A stretch of 32,119 nt of DNA from Novosphingobium sp. (GCA_023266625.1 JAHFPT010000044.1:1-32119); one strand, 5' to 3'; numbered from the stretch's first letter, positions 26,001 to 32,119 are shown. Notes: a model not told the origin generated them from the letters alone. Made by a program: numbers and translations.

Positions 26001-26671
26001 TAATAGACACGGGTGCAGGTCGTCGTGTTGAGTTTGGTCGTGACCAGCTTGGTCAGATTGTTCCCGGTGTAAACCAGATCGGTGGTCTCGCCGCTGCTCG
26101 TCGTCACCCGGGTGAGCAATGCGCCGGTGTATGTATAGGTAACCGCGTTGCCATCGGTGTCGCTGCGGGCAACGATCCGTCCTCCGTTGGCGTTGTCGTA
26201 TGTCTCGGTGACCTGGCTGCTACCGTCGGTCCAGGTCCAGGTTGTGCCTGAAAGTGTCAGGGTATCGTAGGCACCCGCCCCTTCCTTCGAAACATAGGCC
26301 GAGCGCGAGGTGTCCCAGCTGTAAATGGTCGTCGAACCATCCCAGTCGGTCCTGGTGATGGTGCTCCCAGCTGTGTTGATCGTCCCGGTCAGGCCAGAAA
26401 CTGTCCGCTGCCCGCTCTCGCGCCAATTATCGCCATTATCGTCAGTAAAGGCTCCAAGGCTGTTGTAGGTCCGGTTGATCACACTGTCCGGCCCGCGGCC
26501 GATCAGCAGCTCATCCTGATTTTCGATGACAAGATTGCCATTGGCGGCGTTGATGAAAACGCCGTCATTCGCCCGCCCCAATGTGGCAGAGCCGAGTTGC
26601 CCGCGCGATCCGAGGACATTCGTCGAGCTTCGTTCCAGACCAAAACCATTGCCCGTGACAATTGCAACCAT
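17039..26671 (-). CDS. Giant YD-repeat (Rhs-like) polymorphic toxin with Tox-REase-7-like nuclease tip
   Basis: 3210 residues, with a GGGGA ribosome-binding site 8 bp before the ATG at 26671. The N-terminus (DGVFINAANGNLVIENQDELLIG) has no Sec signal. Dozens of YD repeats (YTYDxxGNL type) fill about residues 150-2400 and should form the Rhs shell. A LysM-like domain follows at about 2415-2490 (YTVQEGDTLSSIASKVW). Then come a Gly-rich part (GGGGGGEYDALPG), a hydrophobic segment near 2640-2662 and two ~40-residue repeats of AxxQGxxIxxGLQxKFxW type. The 19-bp site encodes residues ~2854-2859 (GSIIGR); everything after it is element-derived. The tip (about 3110-3210) matches Tox-REase-7 with active-site candidates D3142, E3151 and K3153. 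It probably acts as a DNase delivered to competitors; the export route is not visible here. Confidence 0.85.
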   Translation of the reverse strand: MVAIVTGNGFGLERSSTNVLGSRGQLGSATLGRANDGVFINAANGNLVIENQDELLIGRGPDSVINRTYNSLGAFTDDNGDNWRESGQRTVSGLTGTINTAGSTITRTDWDGSTTIYSWDTSRSAYVSKEGAGAYDTLTLSGTTWTWTDGSSQVTETYDNANGGRIVARSDTDGNAVTYTYTGALLTRVTTSSGETTDLVYTGNNLTKLVTTKLNTTTCTRVYYAYDASNRLVSVQTDLSPDDNSIADGKVYTTTYTYDGTSKRVASIAQVDGTLMAFTYDTSDRVTSFTQTAETGVTRTTTIAYGTGSTTVTDAQGNVTTLLYDSAGQLTRLTTPAPGQASPASNPEVTTFEYNANGDVTRVMRFDGTANVGNTTYALTIENYAYDANGNMTEMVDAAQNSVKRTYGSKNELLTETRFTGLDNDGLGGNAAIGAMTTRYAYDSENHLRFAVSAEGRITEYRYDAPGQLVATLQYSNNLYTSATISETEAANWVTAIADKSSALRTDWTYDFRGNTATVTTYSKADTAGNGLLTSDYSRTTYVYDQYGNLLSTQANDGSAAVLYVYDGMGRTLQFTDAGGVVTSTSFLDSQAQTVITLASGLVQTSSFNKAGELIGFATNLGDTTSYKYDSLGRLRIKTDPLGVKTYYFYDKIGRQIGSVASDGSVTEYLYDAADRPIATGRYATGLTAAQLASLIDASGNPTSVTFDSIRPYDQAGDRWSNSYYDKAGRLIATIDKSGAATGFAYDGASRIIKSTRYSTRIGNQFGGIKGQGNSFSPTSDWYGNDRVAYSYYDNDGLLTGTVDAEGYVTKLVYDKAGRKIESIGFATKLPESWYGTSGGGFTFAQLLTQVGTTASDIHNYLLYDNRGLLGAAIDGEGNVTRYHYTARGDVDQEVRGQKVTANTAYTLASLPAASGTLETTNYTYDARRQMTSRVRLLSSGQTETTTYTYDSLGNLLTQKVAETVSTETRTQTYRYDSKGRLTGALTGVGSNALAALGASPTQAQIDNVYATYGTRYSYDAAGQLISKVTPDGTGATGVKTLYYYDTNGDLRFEINALGEITEYRYNALGETSDTVVYGTRLAAATIASWTGGLLPSAVTSAIAAIANASLDSKTHFDYNQTVSISDPIQGSKNLLATVTTDPLGNVSKRGFNAFGELEANFAIGTDTFTHDRRGLSSSSKFALSYDDSVAAPVTAKSTYDAFGKLASSIDGRGILAANSYPYTPYTKTYTYDRANRLTGSTDRMRATSSLAYDARSNLITSTDRNGKVTSFAYDLFNRNVTTTTPEGIVSTVKKNAYGQTIQITDGAGRTKTYTYDKDGNLKTVTDAAGTTTNNYDNADRLIDTIDAKGVDTHYSYDAVGRVLTKVEDYGTGKLNLTTSYGYDAKGQTISVTDAKGIVTAYTYNLKGQKVRVTQDANGLAIKTDFTYNAEGQVLTQIDVAGTALERTTTFTYDYSGRLLQKTIGTYASGQYSNTQYTWDANGNLSTLTDTNGKVTRYYYDRENRLSATVDALGDMTVYGYDGEGRQIWTRQLATPVTVNSYSKPFDDNAEFRINTSISPYYPYTTTSTLQYRSITGAYGATTPNWTDVSNVTLSNTADRITRTFYDGTGRGQLSVDPEGYVARNYYDGAGNVIQTVRYASAVTVSDTTTTAALLALLPATIPSDAIVTSATYDAANRLTDTTDALGNVTHLTLDALGQTTDTTVAYGTTDAATTHKVYDNLGRITSETLAYGTADATTTSYTYDALGNVLSTTDGRGFTRTNSYDALSRIVQTVVPVDAVAANNIITTFEYDVRGNRVKQTDPKGNAGYFYFDLFDRLILQVDPEGYATATSYTASGKIATVTRYANKATNIGNVAVQPTLTPDADKDSITSFGYDALDRLTSTSDAVGFPETYTLDAFGNRSSFTNKLGGVTSYTYNRRGQVLTETLPRTVTLYDESYGLVTGNVTNNYSYDARGNLTAITITGRGYDYWGNLTLTIAIGSGTTITYDKLDRVLTKSGGGIQYPETRQYDRRGNIILLIEASNDNTGTRTYSYYDKQDRKIAELVSVSGPFRLDRDENGEVIPVPDPDMALSYAEYNASGYWNNYSTARPPVFGVLSTFTYDASGNVIYKKVYSDNILLRQTISQPTWSEQYSDHIYYGTKEYYGVVTYFGANFIAAGAAAPVPVNASNYRQVDYTYDRNNRLTQAAIRKTVYNWSSDSMADATSDIFRDIKYDKLGNIIYFKGADGLTHFRYYNKTGGVIAQVDLEAGYNGKQRLTTFTRDKDGNALTTNYYGGDLYLYDPWMGVPLEVTTDTIPTAMADAKDETYSFTYDRLGQRKSAVLSRPNKPTKTVTLTYNGLGDVLTRVEANGDLVTNTYDATGLLTQSRITASNLYTGGTDELYRLVITYKADGSVLSQTETTSARNIGPANGQGQMLYTVQEGDTLSSIASKVWADTGEFGFGDNSGPNPMWYKIAQANPNIYSGGQTLATCQPFTALQTGLQIAIPDLNTYSGGGGGGGEYDALPGLQFDADGNILAPGAGVDPDLYAQAVSEELNSSAYFEEHYAKETETSVSNKDFYSSKTYADWTRGYHAKVEAASTYLSGYFSNRAASDPTHASQYTDAIVSLNDTSQQARDMADYATRISVPPPAKHGGGCGAILLGIVAIVIAVVVTAGAAAALSPTLSFGQAIGSLTGGLVGAAGGAASAGTWAVAGAIGGALGSAATQGIGIATGLQDKFNWGAVGMAAIGGAVGGALSGVNPLGGSLTKGLEKATSVGFANAVNGVARGVLSNALIQGVAITAGLQKKFDWAGLAAGGVVGAVGSVTRSFSDKGFANFALSTLAGGAAGAAARSLIDGSDFGENLQAVLPDVMGSIIGRAIAGQVSAREAQGSKDASTKAAEKAAQAKASSDPNGITVNQDVINAAGDAMLSDPRYSLTARILAGISPDGQTYLSGMAGIGQSIKASVRLEAARVAASSDVRKEASSFVDRVSFVNGPDAGTTGPGDLVASHDLALDYDATTNTMGVRQYDGNHTALWVVDDARTQLLLERQSELNLGIGGFLGVSAGGALLAAAAPGVLTFGLVNAGRISTTTGFLGEIITGVPLTVPVASGAGVAALAAAESATVRAARLGAEGEQAVGLFGPKVGIRIPGANNLRFPDNLTTTTLTEVKNVASQGLTKQLRDYITVSQSTGRTFDLYIRPSTRLTSNLEAAVRRGEINLKYIPGAQ
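18093..18111. repeat. 19-bp attachment-site core at rhs core/toxin junction (att1)
   Basis: Third copy of the 19-bp sequence, inside the full-length rhs gene at codons ~2853-2860 (GSIIGR). Base 18112 and beyond is rhs core and has no match at 9599. This marks where the rhs core meets the element-supplied C-terminus. Confidence 0.8.
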
Positions 26672-27117
26672 GCCCGCTTTCCCCGATCTCCAACGCGAAG
26701 ACGCTTCGCCTTGTGGAAAGCTAAGTCGTGGAACCTGGAAATAAGTTTAGGACTTTTTTCAATGGCAGCGCGAATGTGGCCAGTGCTCTGCACGTTCTTC
26801 AAATGGGGCCAGGAGTCGACACCTCTCGTCATGGGCAGTCAGCTCATGGGTTTCTAACAACCCGCAAGGCGACCGCACGTGGAAGAGTCGATGCGATGTC
26901 AGCTTGCGCGATGGCGATGCCTGAAAAGTTCTCCTTCTTGTTTGGCGATCACGACGGCGGCCAAATGCAGGGTGGTCGAGATGCTTGATCTGGCGCGATA
27001 AGCTGATGGTGCAGCAGATTCCTGCCACTTTCTCGTGCATTTCTTATAGCCCAACGAGTTGCAATAATTTGCGCTTAAGTCACAAAAAGTTGCACATGGT
27101 CCGAAAGGACGCGCTTA
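26672..27117. other. Non-coding region upstream of rhs
   Basis: 446 bp between the divergent rhs and Fic-family genes. It should hold the rhs promoter, but I see no clear -35/-10 pair. No gene or repeat is supported. Confidence 0.4.
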
Positions 27118-27184
27118 ATGCCCAAAAACTCGCTCGAAGGCCTGCCGGAAGCGTTCGTGTAGAAACGCAGCGATCAAATCTGTC

Positions 27185-27571
27185 GTGTCCCGCGCGGTGG
27201 CTCAGGGACGCAGACGCCAGATCGCAACGAAGCTCTATACTTTCAATCTTGAATATCCACAAGAACAGATCGCCCGCCGCGCACTGTGGGAGCTGGTGGC
27301 CGCCTATGCGCCGGGGGCGCTGATCGCGGATCGAACCGCCATCGAAAACTGGCCAGCGGCGGATGGCTTGATCTTTGTCGTGTCCGACCGCAAACGGGAC
27401 ATAAAGCTTCCCGGCCTCACAATCCGCTCGCGCAGCGATGCAGCGCCGCTGGAAAGTGACCGGCCCTTTGTCGGCGGGCTGTTCCTGTCATCGACCACGC
27501 GAGCATTTCTCGACAATATGGCCCCATCGCGGAAGCGTGGCGGTGATGTCAGCCGGACATTGACCCGCTGA
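27185..27571 (+). CDS. N-terminal AbiEi-like fragment of the Fic-family protein
   Basis: 128 residues from a GTG at 27185, with no clear ribosome-binding site. The sequence AVAQGRRRQIATKLYTFNL, then ADRTAIENWPAADGLIFVV, PGLTIRSRS and FVGGLFLSSTTRAFLDNM resembles the wing and linker part of AbiEi-type antitoxin domains seen at the front of some Fic proteins. It is probably a remnant of the broken gene at 27118-28524 and not a separate gene. Confidence 0.4.
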   Translation: MSRAVAQGRRRQIATKLYTFNLEYPQEQIARRALWELVAAYAPGALIADRTAIENWPAADGLIFVVSDRKRDIKLPGLTIRSRSDAAPLESDRPFVGGLFLSSTTRAFLDNMAPSRKRGGDVSRTLTR

Positions 27572-27618
27572 TTGATCGTGAAGCGGAATGTGCGGCGCTC
27601 GATCGCCTGATCGGTGCA

Positions 27619-28524
27619 TTGCTCGAAACACGCGAAGGCAGGCTGGCAAGCAAGCGGGCAAAAGCGCGCGGCGCGGGAACGCCCTTCGATCCCGAACGGC
27701 TCAAGCTGTTTGAATCATTGCATATTGAGCTGCGCTCCACCGCACAATTTTCGCGGCCCGCCGAACAGCGGACAGCGGCGGCGCGCTCGGTCCTGGCCTT
27801 CTATGAAGCCTATTTTTCCAACTTCATCGAAGGCACCGAATTCAAAGTGAATGAAGCGACCGACATTGTGTTCAACAATGTGATCCCGCGCGACCGTCCC
27901 GAAGATGCCCATGACGTGCTGGGGACATGGCAGATTGTTTCAGATCCGGTCGAAATGGCGAAAACGACGCGTGATCCGGCAACGCTGCTGTCGCTCATGC
28001 AAAGCCGCCATGCCTTGCTGATGAGTGCGCGCCCCGACAAGCAACCGGGACGCTTCAAGACGGAAGCCAATCGCGCCGGGGCAACGCTGTTCGTTGCGCC
28101 CGATCAGGTCCAAGGCACGCTGGCGCGCGGGTTTGAATATTGTGACAGCCTCGATACGCCCTTCGCGCGCGCGGTGTTCATGATGTTTCTGGTGTCCGAG
28201 GTGCATCCGTTTGTCGATGGCAATGGCCGGATCGCGCGGATCATGATGAACGCTGAGCTCGTCACGGCGGGCGAAGAACGCATCATCATCCCCACGGTCT
28301 ATCGCAGCAACTACCTGACGGCGCTCAAGGCGATGTCGCAGAGCAGTCAGCCAACGCCGATCATCCGAACGCTAGACTTTGCGCGCAAATGGGTTGCGGC
28401 GGTGCCCTGGACCGATCTCGAATCCACGCGCCGGGTGCTGGAAGGGTGCCATGCGTTCGTCGATCCGACCGAAGCCGATGATCGTGGCATCCGGCTGCGA
28501 TTACCGACCCAGACGCCGGAATGA
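27619..28524 (+). CDS. Fic domain (AMPylase-type), possibly remnant
   Basis: 301 residues if the TTG at 27619 is used; the frame is open back to 27547 but has no ATG or GTG. The Fic catalytic motif is intact: H196 in HPFVDGNGRIAR, matching HxFx(D/E)GNxR. An inhibitory motif (S/T)xxxE(G/N) precedes it (S67-NFI-E71-G72), so this is a class II, self-inhibited Fic fold. Such proteins usually transfer AMP to protein hydroxyls. The catalytic core is complete, but the normal N-terminus is lost or out of frame, so function depends on whether the TTG is used. Confidence 0.6.
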   Translation: MLETREGRLASKRAKARGAGTPFDPERLKLFESLHIELRSTAQFSRPAEQRTAAARSVLAFYEAYFSNFIEGTEFKVNEATDIVFNNVIPRDRPEDAHDVLGTWQIVSDPVEMAKTTRDPATLLSLMQSRHALLMSARPDKQPGRFKTEANRAGATLFVAPDQVQGTLARGFEYCDSLDTPFARAVFMMFLVSEVHPFVDGNGRIARIMMNAELVTAGEERIIIPTVYRSNYLTALKAMSQSSQPTPIIRTLDFARKWVAAVPWTDLESTRRVLEGCHAFVDPTEADDRGIRLRLPTQTPE

Positions 28525-28571
28525 CGCGAGGCACTCGAGGCACAGGAAAACCGGCACCAGCTTGAGCGCAG

Positions 28572-29108
28572 TCAACCGTTGCCAGCCAATCGCGCTGCAT
28601 TTGCTTTGAACATTTCGCGCCGATCCAGCACGAACGATTGCTGCGCGTTCAAAGGGCAGACCTTTTTGTCACAGTTGAGCGGCGGCTCCCAACGCCTAAT
28701 CAACTCGCGTTCATAGTCGCCCGGGTTATCGTATGGCTGCAATGCGACACAGAGATTGTCTTCCATCCACTGGTCGAGCAAATGCTCCGAGACCTTGTCG
28801 AGTTTGAATGTCGTGGACCCGGAAGGTTTGCGGATGAAAATTGGTCGCAGGCCCAGTTCGTCAGCGAGCAATGCCGAAAGGCTACGCCGGGGTGAATGAC
28901 CAGCAGTCTTGCCCTTGAAGTGACACCGGGCTGCTAGTCCGCGTGTCCCTTGCCCCAAGCCGACATATACCAAGCCGAACTCGCCCGGCCGCACACAAGG
29001 GATGATCGCACCTTCGTTGAGGAACAGCGCATAGACGCCGACCGTATGGGGATAGGTCGTCTGCTTGTTGGTGGTCCTGGGCCAATCCGAAAGATTCAAA
29101 TTAGTCAT
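28572..29108 (-). CDS. GIY-YIG superfamily nuclease-like protein
   Basis: 178 residues from the ATG at 29108 (MTNLNLSDW); an upstream in-frame ATG at 29144 would add 12 residues. The N-terminal half has the GIY-YIG signature: GVYALFL, then LVYVGLGQGTRGLAARCHFKG with the conserved Arg, followed by HSPRRSLSALL. The rest (EHLLDQWMEDNLCVALQPYDNPGDYERELIRRWEPPLNC) is typical of stand-alone GIY-YIG proteins of unknown role, with a putative catalytic Glu in the ERELI helix. The gene is convergent with the Fic gene, 47 bp apart. Substrate and role are unknown. Confidence 0.7.
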   Translation of the reverse strand: MTNLNLSDWPRTTNKQTTYPHTVGVYALFLNEGAIIPCVRPGEFGLVYVGLGQGTRGLAARCHFKGKTAGHSPRRSLSALLADELGLRPIFIRKPSGSTTFKLDKVSEHLLDQWMEDNLCVALQPYDNPGDYERELIRRWEPPLNCDKKVCPLNAQQSFVLDRREMFKANAARLAGNG

Positions 29109-29298
29109 ACACCCCGATATTGCAGGTGAGTCGGTGGCGCTCAAGGCTGGTCGCTATGGGGATCGCTTCCTGCCGCTCAGCGGCCCGCAGCAAGTCCGAT
29201 TTCGCATAAAACGCCTGGGTCACAATGGGCGATGGCCGAATCCCGTCCGGGATTCCAATGGCCAACATGACAATGCCGTTCGATTGTCATTTCGCCTG

Positions 29299-29337
29299 AA
29301 GCGGGGCGCGGCCTGTTCGGGCCGCCATACCCCGCTT
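29299..29337 (-). terminator. GC-rich hairpin downstream of the tRNA fragment
   Basis: Outer stem AAGCGGGG/CCCCGCTT and inner stem GCGGCC/GGCCGC. It could end transcription from the tRNA-Leu gene that once read leftward here. Confidence 0.4.
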
Positions 29338-29340
29338 TGT

Positions 29341-29379
29341 CATGATCCCGCCACCGTGCGGTGGCGTAATTGGATCATG
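29341..29379. terminator. Two-tier hairpin next to the tRNA 3' end
   Basis: Outer arms CATGATCC/GGATCATG (29341-29348, 29372-29379) and inner stem CGCCACC/GGTGGCG with loop GTGC. It lies 11 bp past the tRNA 3' end on the minus strand, a usual position for a tRNA terminator. Confidence 0.4.
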
Positions 29380-29390
29380 CTAAGAGGGGA

Positions 29391-29445
29391 TGGTGCGGGC
29401 GGCGGGAATCGAACCCGCACTCCTCTCGGAACGGGATTTTGAATC
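29391..29445 (-). tRNA. 3' fragment of tRNA-Leu (integration-site remnant)
   Basis: On the minus strand the end reads GCGGGTTCGATTCCCGC (T arm), then CGCCCGCACCA (3' acceptor with encoded CCA). It is preceded by a long variable arm and the anticodon-loop half GATTCAAAATCCCG, consistent with anticodon CAA. The 5' half of the tRNA is absent: the acceptor complement does not occur to the right. A break in the anticodon region is characteristic of tyrosine-integrase att sites, and an integrase gene lies 420 bp away. Partial, not functional. Confidence 0.7.
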
Positions 29446-29861
29446 GAACGAGGCTACGCTTGTTTACCGCAGAAATCAGCTTTTCAAAACCAGCCTGTTC
29501 TCGGACGTTCGCGAAGACAACGGAAATCTGCCTATCTTCAAACGCAAATGTGTAAGCATTTGTGTAAATGAGGGGCGAGCAAAGGCCTGATCAAAGCTGG
29601 TAGCGGCCACCAGGAACGCTGATGTTGCCGATCTCGCCAGGATTTTCGGTTACCGATGGAAAGACCCCTCATGACGCCCACTTTGAATTCGCCAGCGGCG
29701 AACGGGCGACGACTGCGGTGAAGACGCGGGCAAAGGGGTGCTTGAGGCTCGGCGCACCTATTTCCGTTGCCCGCTTGGCCGGTGTCCCGATTAAGTGCGC
29801 CAGCGGCGCATCGGAAAACCGGCGCAAACGCGAGCCTCCAAAGAGTATCAGCGATGCGGAG

Positions 29862-31157
29862 TCAGCGTTTGAAGTGGGTAGGGCGGATTGACTGTTTCGA
29901 TTTTGCGGCCTGCCGCGCTTTGGCGGTAGCTTCTTCAGCGGCGTCTTCTGCATCCATTTCAACGTGCATGGCTTCCCAGCCGCCAATGCCCATCAACACG
30001 CGGTCTGCGTGTTTGATGGTATTTACATGCCCATAATGGTTTTCGATCATTTTGACCGAGGTGCCCATTTGTTCGGACAGGATATAGACGTCCACGCCCT
30101 CGCTAAGCCGGAAGGTGGCGTAGGTGTGGCGGAAGCAATAGGTTGAGCGCGGTATGCCATTCGGCCCCATCCGAAGGCCCGCCTCTACGAGCGAGGCCTG
30201 AACGGTATCGCTATAGAGGAATTTGGCAGGCTTTCCGTTGATGATCGTGAACACGGAATCATCGGGCGTGGTGGCCTTGGACAGTTCGCGCACTCGGACG
30301 AGGTATTCGCCGACACTTTTGGGAGCCACGAGTTTGCGCGATTTTCCTTTGCCCTGGACGAACATTACGACGATCTCGCGCCCGTCACGATCCTTGGCGA
30401 GCGTGATGTCGCGCCAGCGCAAATTCTTCGCCTCGGGCGGTCGCATACCCGTATTGCACATGATGAGCATGAAATTGTAGCACATGGTGCGATACCAGAT
30501 GCCTTGGGGTGTTGTCGCCGCCCTGATCCATTTGCGCCCGACGCTGTGTAATTTGCGATATTCCTCAATGGTGAATTCATCGCGGCGCATGGTTTTGAGT
30601 TTTGGCCTGCCTTCAAAACGGTGACTGGCGGGCACAAGCCGTTTGGTGATGGCAAAGTTCATCACCGCGTTGAGCGCGCCCATCTCAAATTGAATTGTCG
30701 CATCGCTGATATGCTCGCGGAATCGACCCTTGCCATTTTCCCGCCGCCAGGTCGGATACCCTGCCCAACGGTCCTGACCGATCAGGTGAATCTGGGCGCT
30801 GCCGACATAGTCTTCGAGCGCCTTCTTGAAGGCGTTTCCGAGGGTCTTCACCCGATGTGCCGAAATCTCGCCCGTATCGGCACGCCGCTGCTGTGTCTGG
30901 AGATACTCTTCCGCCACCTGCCGAAACGGACGATTGAAAACTGCCACATCATGCTTCACGCGAAACCGGATGTCGGCATCCTGATCGAACGCACGGTCGC
31001 GGGCCGACTCCCGATCTGCCGTGTGGAGTGAAATCGTCTTGTAGCGATCCTCTTTGGGGAGCTTGATGCGGCAATAGAAATTGCGGTGTTCCACATCGCC
31101 CCTCCTGAAAATGATCAGGCCGGTCTTCAGCACTTCCTTGTCGACGATGAATGCCAT
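29862..31157 (-). CDS. Phage/island-type tyrosine integrase at tRNA-Leu
   Basis: 431 residues from the ATG at 31157 (MAFIVDKEVLKTG), which has GGAG 8 bp upstream; an ATG at 31217 would add 20 unlikely residues. There is a ~170-residue N-terminal arm- and core-binding part and a catalytic domain with R239 (NTGMRPPEA), a Lys in QGKGKSRK, R343-H344 (CFRHTYAT, with Tyr in place of the first His of HxxR, as in some integrases) and nucleophile Y375 (ENHYGHV). The tail is acidic, then Lys-rich. It is unrelated in detail to the element recombinases. Its position beside a tRNA-Leu 3' fragment identifies it as the integrase of a genomic island extending rightward. Confidence 0.85.
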   Translation of the reverse strand: MAFIVDKEVLKTGLIIFRRGDVEHRNFYCRIKLPKEDRYKTISLHTADRESARDRAFDQDADIRFRVKHDVAVFNRPFRQVAEEYLQTQQRRADTGEISAHRVKTLGNAFKKALEDYVGSAQIHLIGQDRWAGYPTWRRENGKGRFREHISDATIQFEMGALNAVMNFAITKRLVPASHRFEGRPKLKTMRRDEFTIEEYRKLHSVGRKWIRAATTPQGIWYRTMCYNFMLIMCNTGMRPPEAKNLRWRDITLAKDRDGREIVVMFVQGKGKSRKLVAPKSVGEYLVRVRELSKATTPDDSVFTIINGKPAKFLYSDTVQASLVEAGLRMGPNGIPRSTYCFRHTYATFRLSEGVDVYILSEQMGTSVKMIENHYGHVNTIKHADRVLMGIGGWEAMHVEMDAEDAAEEATAKARQAAKSKQSIRPTHFKR

Positions 31158-31527
31158 GGCCACGCTCCACTGTGCAGAAACCGTGCAGGTTTGGAGCGAA
31201 CGTGCGCTGAATTCCATAGCTGTGCAGGTGCTGTGTAGGGCATTATGACTTATTTTATGAGGGAAATCAAATAGTTTGCTGGAATCCTGTCATCCCGACC
31301 ATTTTACCTGCGGAAAAACCCGGTTTTTGGCCAGAGTAATGGACCGAGCGGCGAGGATCCACAGGTCTGTGTATCCGCCGAGTATCCTTAGACCCGGAAG
31401 GGCGTCGCACGGGGACTCGTCTTTCGGTGCATGTCCGCAGTCCGCATTGGCAAGTTTTCCACAACCACTGAAGCGTCTGGCGGTTTTCTGAATTCGACAA
31501 TACCATGTCAGCCCGGAGCTGAATGAC
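31158..31527. other. Intergenic region with GTGCAG repeats upstream of the integrase
   Basis: TGTGCAG or CGTGCAG occurs at 31171, 31182 and 31221, with a degenerate copy, CTGTGTAGG, at 31231. These could be integrase arm or operator sites. The remaining sequence to 31527 shows nothing I recognise. Confidence 0.35.
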
Positions 31528-32119
31528 ATGACCAATCGAGTTCGCGATCGAACGACATGGCGGAACATTGACGAACCGCAGTGGTCATCCAAGCTTGCCG
31601 GGCAACCACGCGCGATTTGCCTGGTGGGCGCACTGGTTGCCAGTATTGCCCTTGCCCCGTCGGCAATGGCCGATCCCCCGCTTTCGGTTACCTCTGATCA
31701 ATCGCTGGAATTCGGCAGCTTTATAGTTCTTACCAGCGGATCGAAATGGGTCCACGCATCGGGGCTGGTGGTCGATCAGGGGGTGCTGCCCATGCCTGGA
31801 TCGGCGCAAAGGCCCGCACAGTTTACCATTCGCTACCGACGTGGCGGCGGGCGGGCACCTACCGATATCGTGCTTTGGATCGCGGTCGCCAAAGTGCCGC
31901 CGATCACTGCCGGGACGGTTACCGGGACCATTACAGCCCTCGACATTGATCTGGCCGGGGTGCCAGCGCTGGTTCCGGGACAGGTGGTTTCCTATACGAT
32001 GCCCGGCTGCGCCGCGAACTGCTCGGTATCCTTTCGGGTCGGCGCCCGTCTCGATATCACTGCGGCAAGTTCCGGTGCGAATCTGGCCCTTCCTCTGGCA
32101 CTGACCGTGCAAGTCGCCG
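31528..32119 (+). CDS. Secreted protein, possibly DUF4402-like, cut by the window end
   Basis: An open frame of 197 codons from the ATG at 31528 (MTNRVRDRTTW), with GGAG 9 bp upstream; it runs off the right edge. A basic stretch is followed by a hydrophobic segment, ICLVGALVASIALAPSAMA, ending in a likely signal-peptidase site (AMA-DP near residue 49). The mature part is strand-rich (LSVTSDQSLEFGSFIVL; GTVTGTITALDIDLAGVPAL) with a Cys pair (GCAANCS). The opening strand and FG motif resemble DUF4402 surface or pilus-like proteins; this is a tentative match. It is probably exported and lies within or next to the tRNA-Leu island. Confidence 0.55.
   Translation, partial: MTNRVRDRTTWRNIDEPQWSSKLAGQPRAICLVGALVASIALAPSAMADPPLSVTSDQSLEFGSFIVLTSGSKWVHASGLVVDQGVLPMPGSAQRPAQFTIRYRRGGGRAPTDIVLWIAVAKVPPITAGTVTGTITALDIDLAGVPALVPGQVVSYTMPGCAANCSVSFRVGARLDITAASSGANLALPLALTVQVA

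Larger units (their letters stand above)
27118..28524 (+). pseudogene. Fic-family protein gene, broken by two lesions
   Basis: The pieces fit one Fic protein with an AbiEi-antitoxin-like N-terminal domain, a known architecture of ~450-500 residues. Piece 1 starts at ATG 27118 (MPKNSLEGLPEAFV) and hits TAG at 27160. Dropping one base there continues as RNAAIKSVVSRAVAQG into piece 2, which ends at TGA 27569-27571. Piece 3 (Fic domain) resumes in another frame around 27562 (DPLIDREAECAALDRLIGALL) without a normal start. Relative to the family as I recall it, some 40 residues are missing at the second break, which suggests deletion plus frameshift. The family comparison is from memory; the frame breaks are seen directly. 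Confidence 0.6.
29109..29861. other. Non-coding region with tRNA fragment and hairpins
   Basis: About 750 bp without a credible gene. It contains two terminator-like hairpins (29299-29337 and 29341-29379) and the tRNA-Leu 3' fragment. Short frames read as GAGGGNRTRTP and AAGIEPAL, peptides that arise from antisense tRNA sequence. Nothing else is recognisable in 29446-29861. Confidence 0.5.

Noticed and set aside
25034-26251. 405-codon plus-strand open frame opposite rhs
   Set aside because: Mirror of the YD-repeat coding strand; repetitive Val/Gly/Ile composition and no domain.
29391-29445. Intact tRNA-Leu gene
   Set aside because: Only the 3' half is present; no 5' acceptor strand or D arm is found to the right.
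29065-29590. Plus-strand frames containing GAGGGNRTRTP and AAGIEPAL
   Set aside because: These peptides are typical translations of antisense tRNA sequence.

Overview
The window is GC-rich and alphaproteobacterial in character. A dispersed repeat common in Sphingomonadales (CTCATCCTGAGCTTGTCGA), the codon usage and the gene families point to a sphingomonad such as Sphingobium or Novosphingobium, or a relative. That placement is inference.

The dominant gene is a 3210-residue YD-repeat (Rhs-like) polymorphic toxin on the minus strand (17039-26671), followed directly by an immunity gene. Its last ~357 residues, including a Tox-REase-7-like PD-(D/E)xK nuclease tip, do not belong to the original gene. 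They are the first part of an 8513-bp integrative element that sits inside the rhs gene.

The element is present twice in perfect tandem (9580-18111 and 1067-9598). It is bounded by three copies of the same 19-bp sequence, TGGGCTCTATCATTGGTCG on the minus strand, at 18093-18111, 9580-9598 and 1067-1085. Each copy carries, reading away from the rhs core: a toxin tip; its HEAT-like immunity gene; a ~1.1-kb non-coding region with iteron-like repeats; an XRE regulator divergent from a CHC2/Toprim primase-helicase; a XerC/D-type tyrosine recombinase; a RelE/HigA-type toxin-antitoxin pair; and a short in-frame leader that ends at the next 19-bp site.

Beyond the last site (16-1066) lies a different toxin tip, probably the one the rhs gene had before insertion. 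The simplest reading is that the recombinase inserts the element in frame at a glycine-rich GSIIGR codon block just before the variable tip. This would displace the old tip, fuse a new toxin to the secreted rhs core and deliver the matching immunity gene, while the primase, iterons and addiction module maintain the element. This candidate toxin-tip-switching integrative element is the main finding.

Right of the rhs gene are a broken Fic-family gene (27118-28524), a GIY-YIG protein (28572-29108) and the 3' part of a tRNA-Leu gene (29391-29445) with terminator-like hairpins. These are followed by a phage-type integrase (29862-31157) and the start of a secreted protein that runs off the window (31528 onward). 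The tRNA fragment and the integrase mark one edge of a second, unrelated genomic island extending to the right.
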